A stretch of DNA of 64,000 nt, from positions 3,844,001-3,908,000 of the forward strand of contig OZ244969.1 of NCBI GenBank assembly GCA_965222725.1, given 5' to 3'. The position numbers and the translations under genes were made by a program. Of this stretch, positions 7,376 to 16,632 are shown in pieces. Numbering within the stretch: the stretch's first letter is position 1; the number at the start of each line of letters is the position of its first letter. This DNA is from GCA-2748575 sp965222725. Lineage in GTDB: Bacteria; Pseudomonadota; Gammaproteobacteria; Pseudomonadales; Ketobacteraceae. Under the pieces are notes generated by a model. That model made no database searches. It had not been told where the DNA came from and was given only the letters and a program-made list of their open reading frames with translations.

Positions 7376-8773
7376 ATGTTTAAGATCAGAGTTAAGCTGG
7401 CAGGCCTGCTGGCATTAGGTTCTTTTGTCTCTTCCGGTGCGCAAGCGGTTGATCTGGATGGAGTTTATCTGGGTGGTGGTTTGCAAAGTACCACTGCGGA
7501 TCTGCAGTATGACTACTCGTTCTCAAGTGGCACCAAGTACGGTGACGGGATTGGATTCAATCTTTTTGCCGGCTATAAAATTGTCGACAATATTGCCCTG
7601 GAACTGGAAGGTCGGTATCTGGGCATAGAGCTGGATGAATCATCCGGCCACGACGGTGAACTCCGAGGCAATATTTCCACCGGCTTCAAATTTTTTATTC
7701 CTGTTGCGGATCAGATTGATCTGACGGCCAATTTCGGCCTGACCCACTGGTTTATCAAAGACTTTGATGATGAGGATGGCCGGGAAGCTGATTACGCAAC
7801 TCACGATCTGGCTGCTTACTACAGGCTGGGGATTTCAACCTACATCGTCCGGAATCTCGAACTGGGGCTCAGCTACGATATGCACGGGATGTTTGCTAAC
7901 CAGGCTGAGAGCTACAATCTGTACGCCGCGTATCACTTCGGTGATATGAGAAGGTCTGCTCCCCATAATATTTTCTCCCGACTTTATGTCAGTTTTAATG
8001 CCGCTCAGTTTTCTCGTGGGGGCTACGAGGACAATGTAGACCTGGGTGTCGGTACCGTTTCAGACGATCTGCAGGCCTATCTTGATCAGATTCCGAGTTT
8101 CAGTGGCCGTCATGGCGTAGGTGCCGATGAGGACTCCGATGGTTATTACGTTTTTCTGGGTTACCAGATGAATAGCTGGGTGAGTCTTGAGTTGGGCATT
8201 GTGGATTTCGGCGAATATGAAGCGTCGGTGGGAACCATCCGGGATAGTAATGATGTTGAGTATGTGATTAACGAAAAACTTCTTGAAGCGGATGTTACCG
8301 GTACGCTTTTCGGGTTTAAGGCCTCCGCTTACCGTTCCAGTTTCGGATTGAATCTGTATACCCGCTTTGGTGTCAATCAGGTGGAAGCGGATATTCAGCG
8401 GTACTTTATTTCAGATGGCAGCGGTGAACAGGTCGATAGTACCTTTATCGCTCCCTACTATGGAGCTGGTCTGAGCTATCAGGTACTGGATTCCCTGAGT
8501 GTATCCCTGGATTATATCGTGTTTGAAATGGATGACTTTTACGTGAATTCCCGCAGCCGCAGCATCGGCCTGGGTGTGGCCTATGCGTTTGGCAGTGAAT
8601 CCAAACGCGCCGTGAATGTTCACGAATCCAGTATATTCACCGATTACTTCAAAGATGAAGACGCGCCGGCCGAGCAAAGCATTGAACGAACCACCGCCTG
8701 CGATGAGAAACACAAGCACATGTTCTTTGGTTGCGATGATGAAGATGCGCCGCCACAGAGCAAATCGCAGTAA
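7376..8773 (+). CDS. Outer-membrane protein with two tandem small beta-barrel domains
   Basis: A 465-residue protein with a signal peptide (about 1-24, ending SSGAQA). It reads as two successive 8-stranded porin/opacity-type barrels. The first is about residues 25-192: DLDGVYLGGGLQ, then FAGYKIVDNIALELEGRYLG, closing with YNLYAAYHFG. The second is about 204-410: RLYVSFNAAQFS, VFLGYQMNSWVSLELGIVDFG, closing with RSIGLGVAYAFG. An acidic tail of about 55 residues follows, with two cysteines (TACDEKHKHMFFGCDDED). Fused double barrels of this size are unusual. The ATG at 7376 has AAGGA about 14 bases upstream, rather far. Function unknown. It lies ahead of the lipoprotein at 8824 with a 50-base gap and may be cotranscribed with it. 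Confidence 0.75.
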   Translation: MFKIRVKLAGLLALGSFVSSGAQAVDLDGVYLGGGLQSTTADLQYDYSFSSGTKYGDGIGFNLFAGYKIVDNIALELEGRYLGIELDESSGHDGELRGNISTGFKFFIPVADQIDLTANFGLTHWFIKDFDDEDGREADYATHDLAAYYRLGISTYIVRNLELGLSYDMHGMFANQAESYNLYAAYHFGDMRRSAPHNIFSRLYVSFNAAQFSRGGYEDNVDLGVGTVSDDLQAYLDQIPSFSGRHGVGADEDSDGYYVFLGYQMNSWVSLELGIVDFGEYEASVGTIRDSNDVEYVINEKLLEADVTGTLFGFKASAYRSSFGLNLYTRFGVNQVEADIQRYFISDGSGEQVDSTFIAPYYGAGLSYQVLDSLSVSLDYIVFEMDDFYVNSRSRSIGLGVAYAFGSESKRAVNVHESSIFTDYFKDEDAPAEQSIERTTACDEKHKHMFFGCDDEDAPPQSKSQ

Positions 8774-8823
8774 TCAAATGCTGAAAATTTACCGGTAAAG
8801 AAAAACAAGAGGGCAACCGGAAA

Positions 8824-11388
8824 ATGAAGAACGTTATTCATCTGTTTATTCTGGTTGCCTTTTCACTCTGCATTTATGGTTGTGGTGGTTCACAGGGGAG
8901 TGCATCAACATCACCGGCTGAACCTGCAGCTCAGAGCGCTGATGCCAATACCGCATTGCAATCCTCTGAACTGAACGGGGCCGCAACATTTGATACCGTT
9001 TTCGTGCAGTTTGGCCCCGATATTCCCGCCCGTCCCCAAGCCCGTATTGTTGAGTTGCTGAATCAGGCATTATCCGCAGACGTTGTTATCCTCTCACCCG
9101 AATCCGATTCAGATGCCTCTGGAACTTACCTGTTATTCGGACACGCCTCCATTGCGAGCCGTTACTGGAACCAGACCCCGGCAGAGGCATCCGCTGAAAG
9201 CTATTTTATAGAATCCCGTCAGGCAGCCGGTAAGCAAATTTACTGGGCGGCGGGCTATCCTGGTGGCGACAAGGCCTTGTTGCCGGTCAACATTGGCAAT
9301 CTGTACGCCGCCTATCACTTGCTGGAAACGCTGGGTTTTCATTTTCTCCATCCCCTGGAACCCACGGTGCCATCGCAACTGCATTTTTCTGACTCGCTTT
9401 CCATCAAGGAATCTCCTCGTTGGCCGATCCGTACCTGGCACCTGCACACCCAGCACCCGCTGGAGCTGACTCATGTACTGAACGGCTGGGGCCCGGAAGG
9501 AGTGGAAAGCCGTGCTGCCTGGGAATCGCTGCTGCCGGAATGGGATCTGTTTCTGGAATGGGCCATTGCCAATAAGCAGAACCGGGTGGAATGGTTTTTA
9601 CTGATGGCCGAATCCTGGCAGACGTTTGCGGATTCCGCCGAGCGTCAATACCGTCTGCGACAGCTGGTGGCTATGGCCCATGACTGGGGGCTGGCAGTCG
9701 GTATTGATGCTCCCATCGCGTTCAAGCAACAACATGCCTGGACCATGCTGCGGGAAAAAGGGAATGAAACCGCCCAGATACAACAGGCGATTGACTGGCT
9801 GAACGACGCCGGCTTTGATTATTTTGAAATAGAAGCGGGCTTCAGTGAATTTACCCACCCCAGCGATCTGGAAATGGTGGCCTGGATGGATGAGGTGGCC
9901 CGCTATGCCGACGAAACCTACGGCAAGCCTGCCTACGTGAAAGTACACTGTACTCAGAGCCAGTACGCGGATTCCTTTGTGGATCCGGAAACCGGTGATC
10001 CGCTGAACTTCAACTTTCTGCCGTACTACGCCGATTCCAGAATGGGGGTATTACCCCATACAGTGCAGTACTACGATCTGGAAGGCCCTGCATTCACGTA
10101 TGACAACGAAAGCTTTGCTTTTATTCGCCGCTACATGCAGCAGGAAGCGGGCAGGCGGGAAGTCCTTTACTACCCTGAAACCGCTTACTGGGTGAGTTTT
10201 GATATCGACGTGCCTTTGTTTTTGCCGGTTTACATGGACCGGCGCCTGTACGATCTGCGCCTGATCGCTGCAGATGAAGACAGCGGTCGTATGGGGCGGG
10301 GTGATTACGCCGGTTCCCGGATTCAGGGCCAGGTGAATTTTTCCAGCGGCTGGGAATGGGGCTACTGGATGAACGATGTGGTAACTGCACGGGCGGCCTG
10401 GAATCCCTATATGGAAGAAAGCACTCATGCTGCCGCACTGGAAAAATCACTGCAGCCTATAGTCAAACCCTTTGGTGATGCCGCAGAAGGTTCCTTGAAG
10501 CTACTGATCGACTGGATCGATGCCCAGAATCGTTTGTTTATTCATGGTGAAGTGGCCGGCGAACGCCCGGAAACCCCTTACCTGCGCACGGCTCAGGCTT
10601 ACCTGCAGGGCTGGGAAGCCTGGGATGATGTGAACAAAACCATCGGCATGCTGGAAACCCAGCCGCGCAAAATGGGCATGCTGGATATGCTGAATCCCCT
10701 GGCGCCGCGCAAACACAAGGTGGATTACGATCAGGTGCTGGAGCCACTGCTTGCAGCCACTCATACGGAGCTGGAAGCCTTGTATAACCGTTTTGTCGCT
10801 CTGGAAAGCCAGGTGAATGTGGATGGCATGGTGCTGTATCAGGAAATGCGTGATGCCATGGAAATAACCCTCAGGCGAGCGCAGCAGGTTTATCATCTGT
10901 ACGAAACCGCCGCTAACATTCACCCCATTATCCTGAACGCGGATAAAACCCAGGCCAATATTCATTTGAACAAGGCCCGCAAAGCGCTGGATCGTGCCAC
11001 AGAAATCGTTGCCAGCCGCGAACAGGGATACCGGGTGGATGCTGATCGCATTGCCGGCTGGAATTACAATCCCACGGCCTATCATTTTGGTTATCTTTGG
11101 TCGGTGCGCTCGCTGCATTACTGGTGGCGGGACGAAGGCAAAATAGTGGACCGACCCCCAAGCCCGGGCTACCTCAACATCATGGACCCGGTGGATATTG
11201 CCAACGGCGAAGGTGAGTGGGTGGAGTGGGTGTTTAACCTTACCAGCCTGCGCGCGTGGCTGACTGGCGCATTGGGTGGCGAGCAAAGTTACTTTGCCGA
11301 GCTGTTCTATGAGCCGGAATCCGAGCCACAGTATCCCCAGCAGGACCTGCGTTCCCGGCCACACTGGTATGTGCCATTGGCAGAATAG
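8824..11388 (+). CDS. Large lipoprotein with glycosidase-like central region, unknown function
   Basis: An 854-residue predicted lipoprotein: signal sequence with lipobox ending at Cys20 (LCIYGC), followed by a Ser/Ala linker. Residues about 50-190 resemble the alpha/beta N-terminal domain that precedes the barrel in several exo-glycosidases (LLFGHASI, NLYAAYHLLETLGFHFLHPLEP). Residues about 190-520 look like a TIM barrel rich in Trp and acidic residues (WHLHTQHPLELTHVLNGWG, WAIANKQNRVEWFLL, WLNDAGFDYFEIEAGFSEF, YVKVHCTQSQYAD). The last 300 residues are mainly helical. I recognise no exact family; GH20, GH67 or DUF4838-type relatives are the best guesses. There is a plausible ribosome site (GAGGG). 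Probably anchored in the outer membrane, possibly with the barrel protein upstream. Confidence 0.7.
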   Translation: MKNVIHLFILVAFSLCIYGCGGSQGSASTSPAEPAAQSADANTALQSSELNGAATFDTVFVQFGPDIPARPQARIVELLNQALSADVVILSPESDSDASGTYLLFGHASIASRYWNQTPAEASAESYFIESRQAAGKQIYWAAGYPGGDKALLPVNIGNLYAAYHLLETLGFHFLHPLEPTVPSQLHFSDSLSIKESPRWPIRTWHLHTQHPLELTHVLNGWGPEGVESRAAWESLLPEWDLFLEWAIANKQNRVEWFLLMAESWQTFADSAERQYRLRQLVAMAHDWGLAVGIDAPIAFKQQHAWTMLREKGNETAQIQQAIDWLNDAGFDYFEIEAGFSEFTHPSDLEMVAWMDEVARYADETYGKPAYVKVHCTQSQYADSFVDPETGDPLNFNFLPYYADSRMGVLPHTVQYYDLEGPAFTYDNESFAFIRRYMQQEAGRREVLYYPETAYWVSFDIDVPLFLPVYMDRRLYDLRLIAADEDSGRMGRGDYAGSRIQGQVNFSSGWEWGYWMNDVVTARAAWNPYMEESTHAAALEKSLQPIVKPFGDAAEGSLKLLIDWIDAQNRLFIHGEVAGERPETPYLRTAQAYLQGWEAWDDVNKTIGMLETQPRKMGMLDMLNPLAPRKHKVDYDQVLEPLLAATHTELEALYNRFVALESQVNVDGMVLYQEMRDAMEITLRRAQQVYHLYETAANIHPIILNADKTQANIHLNKARKALDRATEIVASREQGYRVDADRIAGWNYNPTAYHFGYLWSVRSLHYWWRDEGKIVDRPPSPGYLNIMDPVDIANGEGEWVEWVFNLTSLRAWLTGALGGEQSYFAELFYEPESEPQYPQQDLRSRPHWYVPLAE

Positions 11389-11565
11389 CTCGGGTTTGGT
11401 GGTTTTGGTCACTAAATCCTGAGCACTCTGGTCATTCAGGTTCACCTTTCCTCATACTAAACTCTTTCTGACCGCCAGTCATAAAAGGCATGGTGATAAG
11501 AGAACCAGGCTAAAACCTGGCTGCAGAGAGTCAACGTAATCAGCTCAGCTGGACGGAGAGGGGAA
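11389..11565. other. Intergenic region ahead of the GMC oxidoreductase pair
   Basis: 177 bases with no gene and no clear terminator after the lipoprotein gene. A GGAGAGGGGAAATG ribosome site precedes the next start. The spacing suggests a separate promoter, but none is evident by eye. Confidence 0.35.
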
Positions 11566-12147
11566 ATGACAAGAACAGACATGCGGGGATTCGCAAAGGA
11601 TCTTCAGCCATTGTCGCGGCGCTCACTGCTGAAAGGCTGTGTGGTGGCGGGCATGGGAGTTTCAGCTATCGGCATTGCAGGCTGCAGTGATCCGGCAACA
11701 TCCACCCACAGCTACCTTAACGCCGAAGGTGCCCGGGTAATCAACCGACTGGCCCGGGTCATGTTTCCGGACGACGATCGCATTTTCCCCGTTAATCAGA
11801 TTCCTGTGGAAGACAATGTCAGTCATTTGCTGAGCCTGGTCGATCCCTCTATTCGTGAAGACCTCAGTGTGGCCATCAAGCTCTTTGATTACGGTGCCAT
11901 TGTATTGGGTTGGCATTTCAGTCGCTTCACCAGTCTCGATAACAAGACAGCAGCGGAATACTGCGATTGTTGGCAAAACGGTAATGATCTGCAGCGTGGC
12001 ATTGCCTCAGCATTGAAAAAGCTGGTTTACACCGCTTACTGGCAGGATGCACGCACCTGGAACGCAGTGGCCTTTGATGGTCCTGTGTCCGATAAATGGG
12101 GCCTGGAAAAACTGGGCAACGCACCACTGCCGGTCAATCAGAGGTAA
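11566..12147 (+). CDS. Tat-exported small subunit (gluconate 2-dehydrogenase subunit 3-like) of a GMC oxidoreductase
   Basis: A 193-residue protein with a twin-arginine signal (SRRSLLKG at 17-24) that ends in a lipobox (AGC, Cys40), so it may be Tat-exported and lipidated. The mature part starts after a short linker with LNAEGARVINRLARVMFPDD, the pattern of the gluconate 2-dehydrogenase subunit 3-like family, small partners that accompany membrane-bound GMC flavoproteins. The stop codon is two bases before the GMC start, and the GMC ribosome site lies inside this gene's end, so the two are translationally coupled. The role is inferred from this pairing: chaperone, membrane anchor or export escort for the flavoprotein. 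Confidence 0.75.
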   Translation: MTRTDMRGFAKDLQPLSRRSLLKGCVVAGMGVSAIGIAGCSDPATSTHSYLNAEGARVINRLARVMFPDDDRIFPVNQIPVEDNVSHLLSLVDPSIREDLSVAIKLFDYGAIVLGWHFSRFTSLDNKTAAEYCDCWQNGNDLQRGIASALKKLVYTAYWQDARTWNAVAFDGPVSDKWGLEKLGNAPLPVNQR

Positions 12148-12149
12148 CC

Positions 12150-13769
12150 ATGACTGAATCAATTCAACTCACACAAGCACCAATCAACGATTCTGTTGCC
12201 GATCGCATCCAGGTGATTACCGGTGCAGATATCAAGCCGGGTACATCCAGGCTCGCTGCAGATGCGGTTATTATCGGTTCCGGCGCCGGCGGGGCTGTTA
12301 TGGCCTTTGAACTGGCCAGTGCCGGCAAACGGGTACTGGTGCTGGAAGCGGGCGATTACGTGCCCTCAACCGAATTTAATGAAGAACTGCCGGCCATGCT
12401 GGAAGCGCTCTATGCGGAACATGGCACCCAAACCAATAAAGATGGTGATCTTACGATTCTGCAAGGTCAGTGTGTGGGTGGCTCCACCGTGGTGAATGGT
12501 TGTGTGGCATTCCGGGTGCCGGATTTTATTCTGGATGAATGGTCCCGCGATCATGGCCTGACTGACATTAACCGGGCGTTACTGGACCCCTATTATGAAA
12601 AGATTGAGCAACGTCTTTCTGTACACACCAATCTGCCGCACGAAATCAATGCCAACAGCCGCAAGCTGGCGCAGGGAGCGGAAAAACTGGGCTGGTCTGT
12701 TAAACCCTTGCAGCGCAACGTTAAACAATGCGGTTTAACCGGGCACTGTCTGGCGGGTTGTAAAACAGATCGCAAGCAATCCATGCTGGTGACTTATCTA
12801 CCCTGGGCCTTGCAGAAAGGCGCTTCGCTTTATGCCAACACCCGGGTAACCCGTATCCTGGAAGCCAACGGCAAAGCGACGGGCGTTGTTGCGGAAACTT
12901 TTCATCCCGAAACCCGCGAAAAAGTGGCGGATGTCCAGGTGGATGCACCGGTGGTGGTGCTGGCGGCCGGCGCGGTGCAGAGTCCATTGCTGATGTTGCA
13001 TTCCGGTATTGGCAACAGCAGCGGTATGGTGGGTAAAAACTTTGCCTGTCACCCATCCATCATGATTGCAGCAGATTTTGAAGAGCCGGTGCATATCTGG
13101 CGCGGCGCCATGCTGGGAAATTATGTGGATGAGTTTGAACATCCGGACAAGGGCGGTTTTGTTCTGGAAGGTGGTGGTGCAGGCCCGCTGGAACTGAGTG
13201 CTGCCTGCGATGTAGGCACCGGTGACAGTTACGTGGATTTTATTGCCAACGCAAAAAACTACGCATCCTGCGTTAGCCTGATTCACGATCACAACGTGGG
13301 TGAAGTGCGTCTGGAAGATGGCAAGAAAGTCATCGATTACCGTATCAGTGATCAGGATTTTCCCAGCATGCTGGCAGCCATTAAAGCCGCTGCACGCATT
13401 TATTTTGCGGCGGGAGCAAAGCGGGTTTTTCTGCCAACCATTAAAACCCTGTGGCTGGACTCCGCCGATCAGATCGATGAAGTGATAGACCAGATAAAGA
13501 ATGAGCCTTTTACTTTCCGCATGGTGTCTTATCACCCGCAAGGAACCTTGCGCATGGGTGCTGATCCGGCAACCTCCGTGGTGGCTCCCAACGGTGAAAG
13601 CCATGATGTAAAAGGGCTTTTTATTGCGGATGCCAGTCTGTTTCCCACCTCCATTCTGGTGAATCCGCAAATGAGTGTTTATGCCATGTCTAATCTGATT
13701 GCAGACAATATATTGCGGGATTTTTCCCATTACTTTACGGCAAGTACGCAGCAGACAGCCACTCTGTAA
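12150..13769 (+). CDS. GMC-family FAD-dependent alcohol oxidoreductase
   Basis: A 539-residue flavoprotein of the glucose-methanol-choline family. The FAD-binding GSGAGG is at residues 43-48, the GMC segment QGQCVGGSTVVNGC at about 105-118, and the C-terminal part holds SYHPQGTLRMG (catalytic His) and NPQMSVYAMSN (about 505-515). A cysteine motif QCGLTGHCLAGCKTDRKQS (Cys194, 200, 204) is characteristic of the long-chain fatty alcohol oxidase/dehydrogenase branch, so a long-chain or otherwise hydrophobic alcohol is the likely substrate. I start at ATG 12150 (MTESIQLTQ), which has GAGGT upstream, rather than 54 bases earlier inside the previous gene. No export signal of its own, so it may travel with the Tat-bearing partner or stay cytoplasmic. 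Confidence 0.88.
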   Translation: MTESIQLTQAPINDSVADRIQVITGADIKPGTSRLAADAVIIGSGAGGAVMAFELASAGKRVLVLEAGDYVPSTEFNEELPAMLEALYAEHGTQTNKDGDLTILQGQCVGGSTVVNGCVAFRVPDFILDEWSRDHGLTDINRALLDPYYEKIEQRLSVHTNLPHEINANSRKLAQGAEKLGWSVKPLQRNVKQCGLTGHCLAGCKTDRKQSMLVTYLPWALQKGASLYANTRVTRILEANGKATGVVAETFHPETREKVADVQVDAPVVVLAAGAVQSPLLMLHSGIGNSSGMVGKNFACHPSIMIAADFEEPVHIWRGAMLGNYVDEFEHPDKGGFVLEGGGAGPLELSAACDVGTGDSYVDFIANAKNYASCVSLIHDHNVGEVRLEDGKKVIDYRISDQDFPSMLAAIKAAARIYFAAGAKRVFLPTIKTLWLDSADQIDEVIDQIKNEPFTFRMVSYHPQGTLRMGADPATSVVAPNGESHDVKGLFIADASLFPTSILVNPQMSVYAMSNLIADNILRDFSHYFTASTQQTATL

Positions 13770-13789
13770 CAGCCAGATCGAAAACGCTT

Positions 13790-13811
13790 GCGGCTCTCAT
13801 CAGAGAGCCGC
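13790..13811. terminator. Hairpin after the GMC oxidoreductase gene
   Basis: GCGGCTCTC (13790-13798), ATCA loop, GAGAGCCGC (13803-13811): a perfect 9-bp stem 20 bases after the stop codon. There is no T-run, so termination would be weak or factor-assisted. Confidence 0.5.
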
Positions 13812-13882
13812 TCAACCTGAAACCGGGTTCGATGTTATACTGAAAGGCGTTATTCATTCACCTTTCGCTATTCGTTGGACCC

Positions 13883-15709
13883 ATGAGCTATTCGATTCAC
13901 TACAGTATCAAGCCCTCCAATCCCTACGCCCACCTCTACACGGTAACGCTGGTTATTGATCAGCCGGAAACCGACGGCCAGTTATTGAGAATGCCCGCCT
14001 GGATTCCCGGCAGCTATATGCTGCGGGAGTTTGCCAAGAATGTGGTGGAAATCCGCGCCAAAGATACGTCCGGCCCGTTGGAAATCAGCAAGGTTGATAA
14101 AAGTACCTGGCGCCTGGGCCAAGCCTCCGGCCCGGTGACAGTGACTTATTCCATTTACGCCTGGGATGAATCTGTACGCTCGGCTCACCTGGATCAGACA
14201 CATGCCTATTTCAATGGCACCAGCGTGTTTCTGGAAGTGGTGGGGCAGGCCGATAAACCCTGTGAAGTAGAGCTGCTTAACGCCGATATCGAGGAAGCGG
14301 GCAGTTGGCGAGTGGCTACCACACTGAAAGAAAACGGGGCGGAGCGCTACGGTTTTGGCCGTTACCATGCCGATGATTACGATGACCTGATTGATCACCC
14401 GGTGGAAATTGCAGACTTTACCCTGGGAACGTTCGAAGCTTGCGGCGTGCCCCATGAGCTGGTGATTACCGGCAAACACTATGCTGATGTGGAGCGAATC
14501 TGCCGTGACCTAAAACCCATCTGCGAACACCACATCCGTTTTTTTGGTGAGCCGGCGCCCATGGAGCGTTACCTGTTTCTGACCTGGGTGGTGGGAGACG
14601 GTTACGGTGGTCTGGAGCATCGTTCGTCCACCAGTCTTATCTGCAAGCGTGATGATCTGCCCAATAAAAACACCGGGCCTGATATCAGCGAGGATTATCA
14701 GAATTTTCTGGGGCTGTGCAGCCACGAGTATTTTCATACCTGGAACGTAAAGCGAATCAGGCCGGCGGCTTTTGTGCCTTACGATCTGAGCAGCGAATCC
14801 CATACCGATTTGTTGTGGGCTTTTGAAGGTATCACCTCCTATTACGACGATCTTGGGGTTTATCGCTCCGGCCTGATTAACGAAGAGCAATACCTGAACT
14901 TTGTGGCCAAAACCTACACCCGTGTATTTCGCGGTTCAGGAAGGCTGATTCAGTCCTGTGCCGAATCCAGCTTTGACACCTGGACCAAGTTTTACAAGCA
15001 GGATGAAAATGCCATTAACGCCATTGTCAGCTATTACACCAAGGGCTCCCTGGCGATTCTGGCCATGGATCTGAAGCTGCGCCAGTTAACCGGCCATAGG
15101 GTCTGCTTTGATCAGGTGATGGATCGCCTGTGGCAGGATTATCAGGAACAAACCCGTGATGGTGGCCTGCCGAAAGGTGTGCGCGAAGGTGATATTGAAC
15201 AGATTGTCGTGTCATTGCTGGATAACGAGGGCCATAAGCAGTCCATGTCTGCACTGATTCAGCAACTGTTGTACGGCACAGAAGATGTGGATTTTGCTGA
15301 ATTGTTCCGTTTTGTGGGTGTGGAGCTGAAAGCCAGAGCCCGGGCCAAGTGGACCGATGGCGGTGGCAAACCCGGCAACGAGAAAGATGTGATCACTCCC
15401 TGGATAGGTGCCATGTTCGCGCCGGATCCCCTGGGTGCGAAACTGATGAATGTCGCCACCGGCAAGCCCGCCAGTCTTGCCGGTTTGTCTGCCGGTGATG
15501 TGATTGTGGCTGTAGATGGTATCCGGGCCAGGGCAGACAATATTGAAACCCTGTTTATGCCCTTTTCTGAAGGGGAGCAGGTTAAAGTGCATGCTTTTCG
15601 CAAGGATCTGATGATGGAGTTTACCCTCACGGTTGCCGCTGCACCGGAGGATACCTGGTACCTGGCCATTGAGGATCAGGAAAAACTGCAGGCCTGGCTC
15701 AGGAACTGA
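13883..15709 (+). CDS. M61-family metallopeptidase with PDZ domain (glycyl aminopeptidase-like)
   Basis: A 608-residue peptidase of family M61. The N-terminal beta domain contains MPAWIPGSYMLREFAKNV (about 37-54), the M61 hallmark. The catalytic region has GYGGLEHRSS (240-249), the zinc site HEYFHTWNVKRIRP (281-294; His281, Glu282, His285) and the downstream third ligand in AFEGITSYYDD (about 314-324). A PDZ domain is at about 495-595 (GKPASLAGLSAGDVIVAVDG). Family members release N-terminal residues, preferring Gly or Ala. No signal peptide is seen, so it is cytoplasmic. The site before the ATG is poor (TTGGACCC). It starts 113 bases after the GMC gene, separated by a hairpin, so it is probably an independent unit. 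Confidence 0.92.
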   Translation: MSYSIHYSIKPSNPYAHLYTVTLVIDQPETDGQLLRMPAWIPGSYMLREFAKNVVEIRAKDTSGPLEISKVDKSTWRLGQASGPVTVTYSIYAWDESVRSAHLDQTHAYFNGTSVFLEVVGQADKPCEVELLNADIEEAGSWRVATTLKENGAERYGFGRYHADDYDDLIDHPVEIADFTLGTFEACGVPHELVITGKHYADVERICRDLKPICEHHIRFFGEPAPMERYLFLTWVVGDGYGGLEHRSSTSLICKRDDLPNKNTGPDISEDYQNFLGLCSHEYFHTWNVKRIRPAAFVPYDLSSESHTDLLWAFEGITSYYDDLGVYRSGLINEEQYLNFVAKTYTRVFRGSGRLIQSCAESSFDTWTKFYKQDENAINAIVSYYTKGSLAILAMDLKLRQLTGHRVCFDQVMDRLWQDYQEQTRDGGLPKGVREGDIEQIVVSLLDNEGHKQSMSALIQQLLYGTEDVDFAELFRFVGVELKARARAKWTDGGGKPGNEKDVITPWIGAMFAPDPLGAKLMNVATGKPASLAGLSAGDVIVAVDGIRARADNIETLFMPFSEGEQVKVHAFRKDLMMEFTLTVAAAPEDTWYLAIEDQEKLQAWLRN

Positions 15710-15723
15710 ACGGGCGGAGCGCT

Positions 15724-16632
15724 TTAATCAGAGGCGTCCTGGTTCGAAACCATGGGAGGCATGATCAGCTGGGGGTCCAGCCTGACATGGTACCAGTTGA
15801 TCCGCCAGTCCAGATGAGGGCCGGTGGATCGGCCGCCGGCACCGACCTTGGCGATGGGATCGCCCTGACGGATGGTGTCTCCCGGCTTTACCAGCACTTC
15901 GCTCAGGTGAATAAAGGTCGAAGAGATCCCATACCCGTGATCCATAATCAGGGTGCCGCCGGAGTAGAACATATCCGGATGGGCCAGGGTGACCACGCCA
16001 TCTGCCGGTGCATACACCAGAGTGCCCATGGGAGCCGCAATATCCAGCCCGTAGTGCGGCCTGCGGGGTTCTCCGTTGTAGTATCGCTGGCTACCGTAAA
16101 AACCGGTCAGAGGACCAATCAGAGGCCACTGGAAGGTTTGCAGAAAGTGGGTAAGGCTGGAGTCGGTGGTTCGTGCTTCTCTTACCTGAGCCGATTCCTT
16201 GCGGATGCGGGCCAGGGATTCCTTGCTGGGAGTTACGGTTTTCTGAGGGACGCCTTCCACCCGCTGGATATTGTATTGCCGCTGCGCGATAGCCAGTGTG
16301 CGGGTGACCGGTGCCGCGCCCGGTTCGTTGACCGATAAGCTGGCTTCCGGTTCTGCATCCCGGCCAAAACCGAATACGAAGTCTCCCTCTGGCGTTACCC
16401 GCAGCTTCTTGCCATTCAGTGTGATCTCCGTGCCCGGCACCGTTTTCCCAATCAGCATTCCGCCCTGTACCCATTTGCCGGACAGGGAGGTATTGCCGAT
16501 AGTCAGGGTGTTGATGCTGACAGACTCGGGTTTTACCAGCGATTCGCTGGCGACAGCGGATACAATGGGCAGGAAACTGAAAACAGAGACAAGCAGGTAA
16601 AAGCTGGCGAAACAGTGTTTTATTTTTTGCAT
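15724..16632 (-). CDS. M23 (LytM-type) envelope peptidase or amidase activator, secreted
   Basis: A 302-residue exported protein: signal peptide about 1-29, an N-terminal beta domain with LNGKKLRVTPEGDFVFGFGRD (residues 72-92), and a C-terminal LytM domain (about 185-290). Zinc-site motifs are HYGLD (His193, Asp197) and DHGYG (His232). The last motif, normally HLH, reads HLD (His273, Asp275), so one usual zinc ligand is replaced by Asp. This variant recurs in gammaproteobacterial proteins of this type, but activity on peptidoglycan should not be taken for granted; an activator role like EnvC/NlpD is possible. Convergent with the M61 gene, 14 bases apart. Confidence 0.87.
   Translation of the reverse strand: MQKIKHCFASFYLLVSVFSFLPIVSAVASESLVKPESVSINTLTIGNTSLSGKWVQGGMLIGKTVPGTEITLNGKKLRVTPEGDFVFGFGRDAEPEASLSVNEPGAAPVTRTLAIAQRQYNIQRVEGVPQKTVTPSKESLARIRKESAQVREARTTDSSLTHFLQTFQWPLIGPLTGFYGSQRYYNGEPRRPHYGLDIAAPMGTLVYAPADGVVTLAHPDMFYSGGTLIMDHGYGISSTFIHLSEVLVKPGDTIRQGDPIAKVGAGGRSTGPHLDWRINWYHVRLDPQLIMPPMVSNQDASD

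Noticed and set aside
12096..12149. Earlier ATG for the GMC oxidoreductase
   Set aside because: It lies inside the preceding gene, has no ribosome site, and adds residues unlike the family; ATG 12150 has GAGGT.
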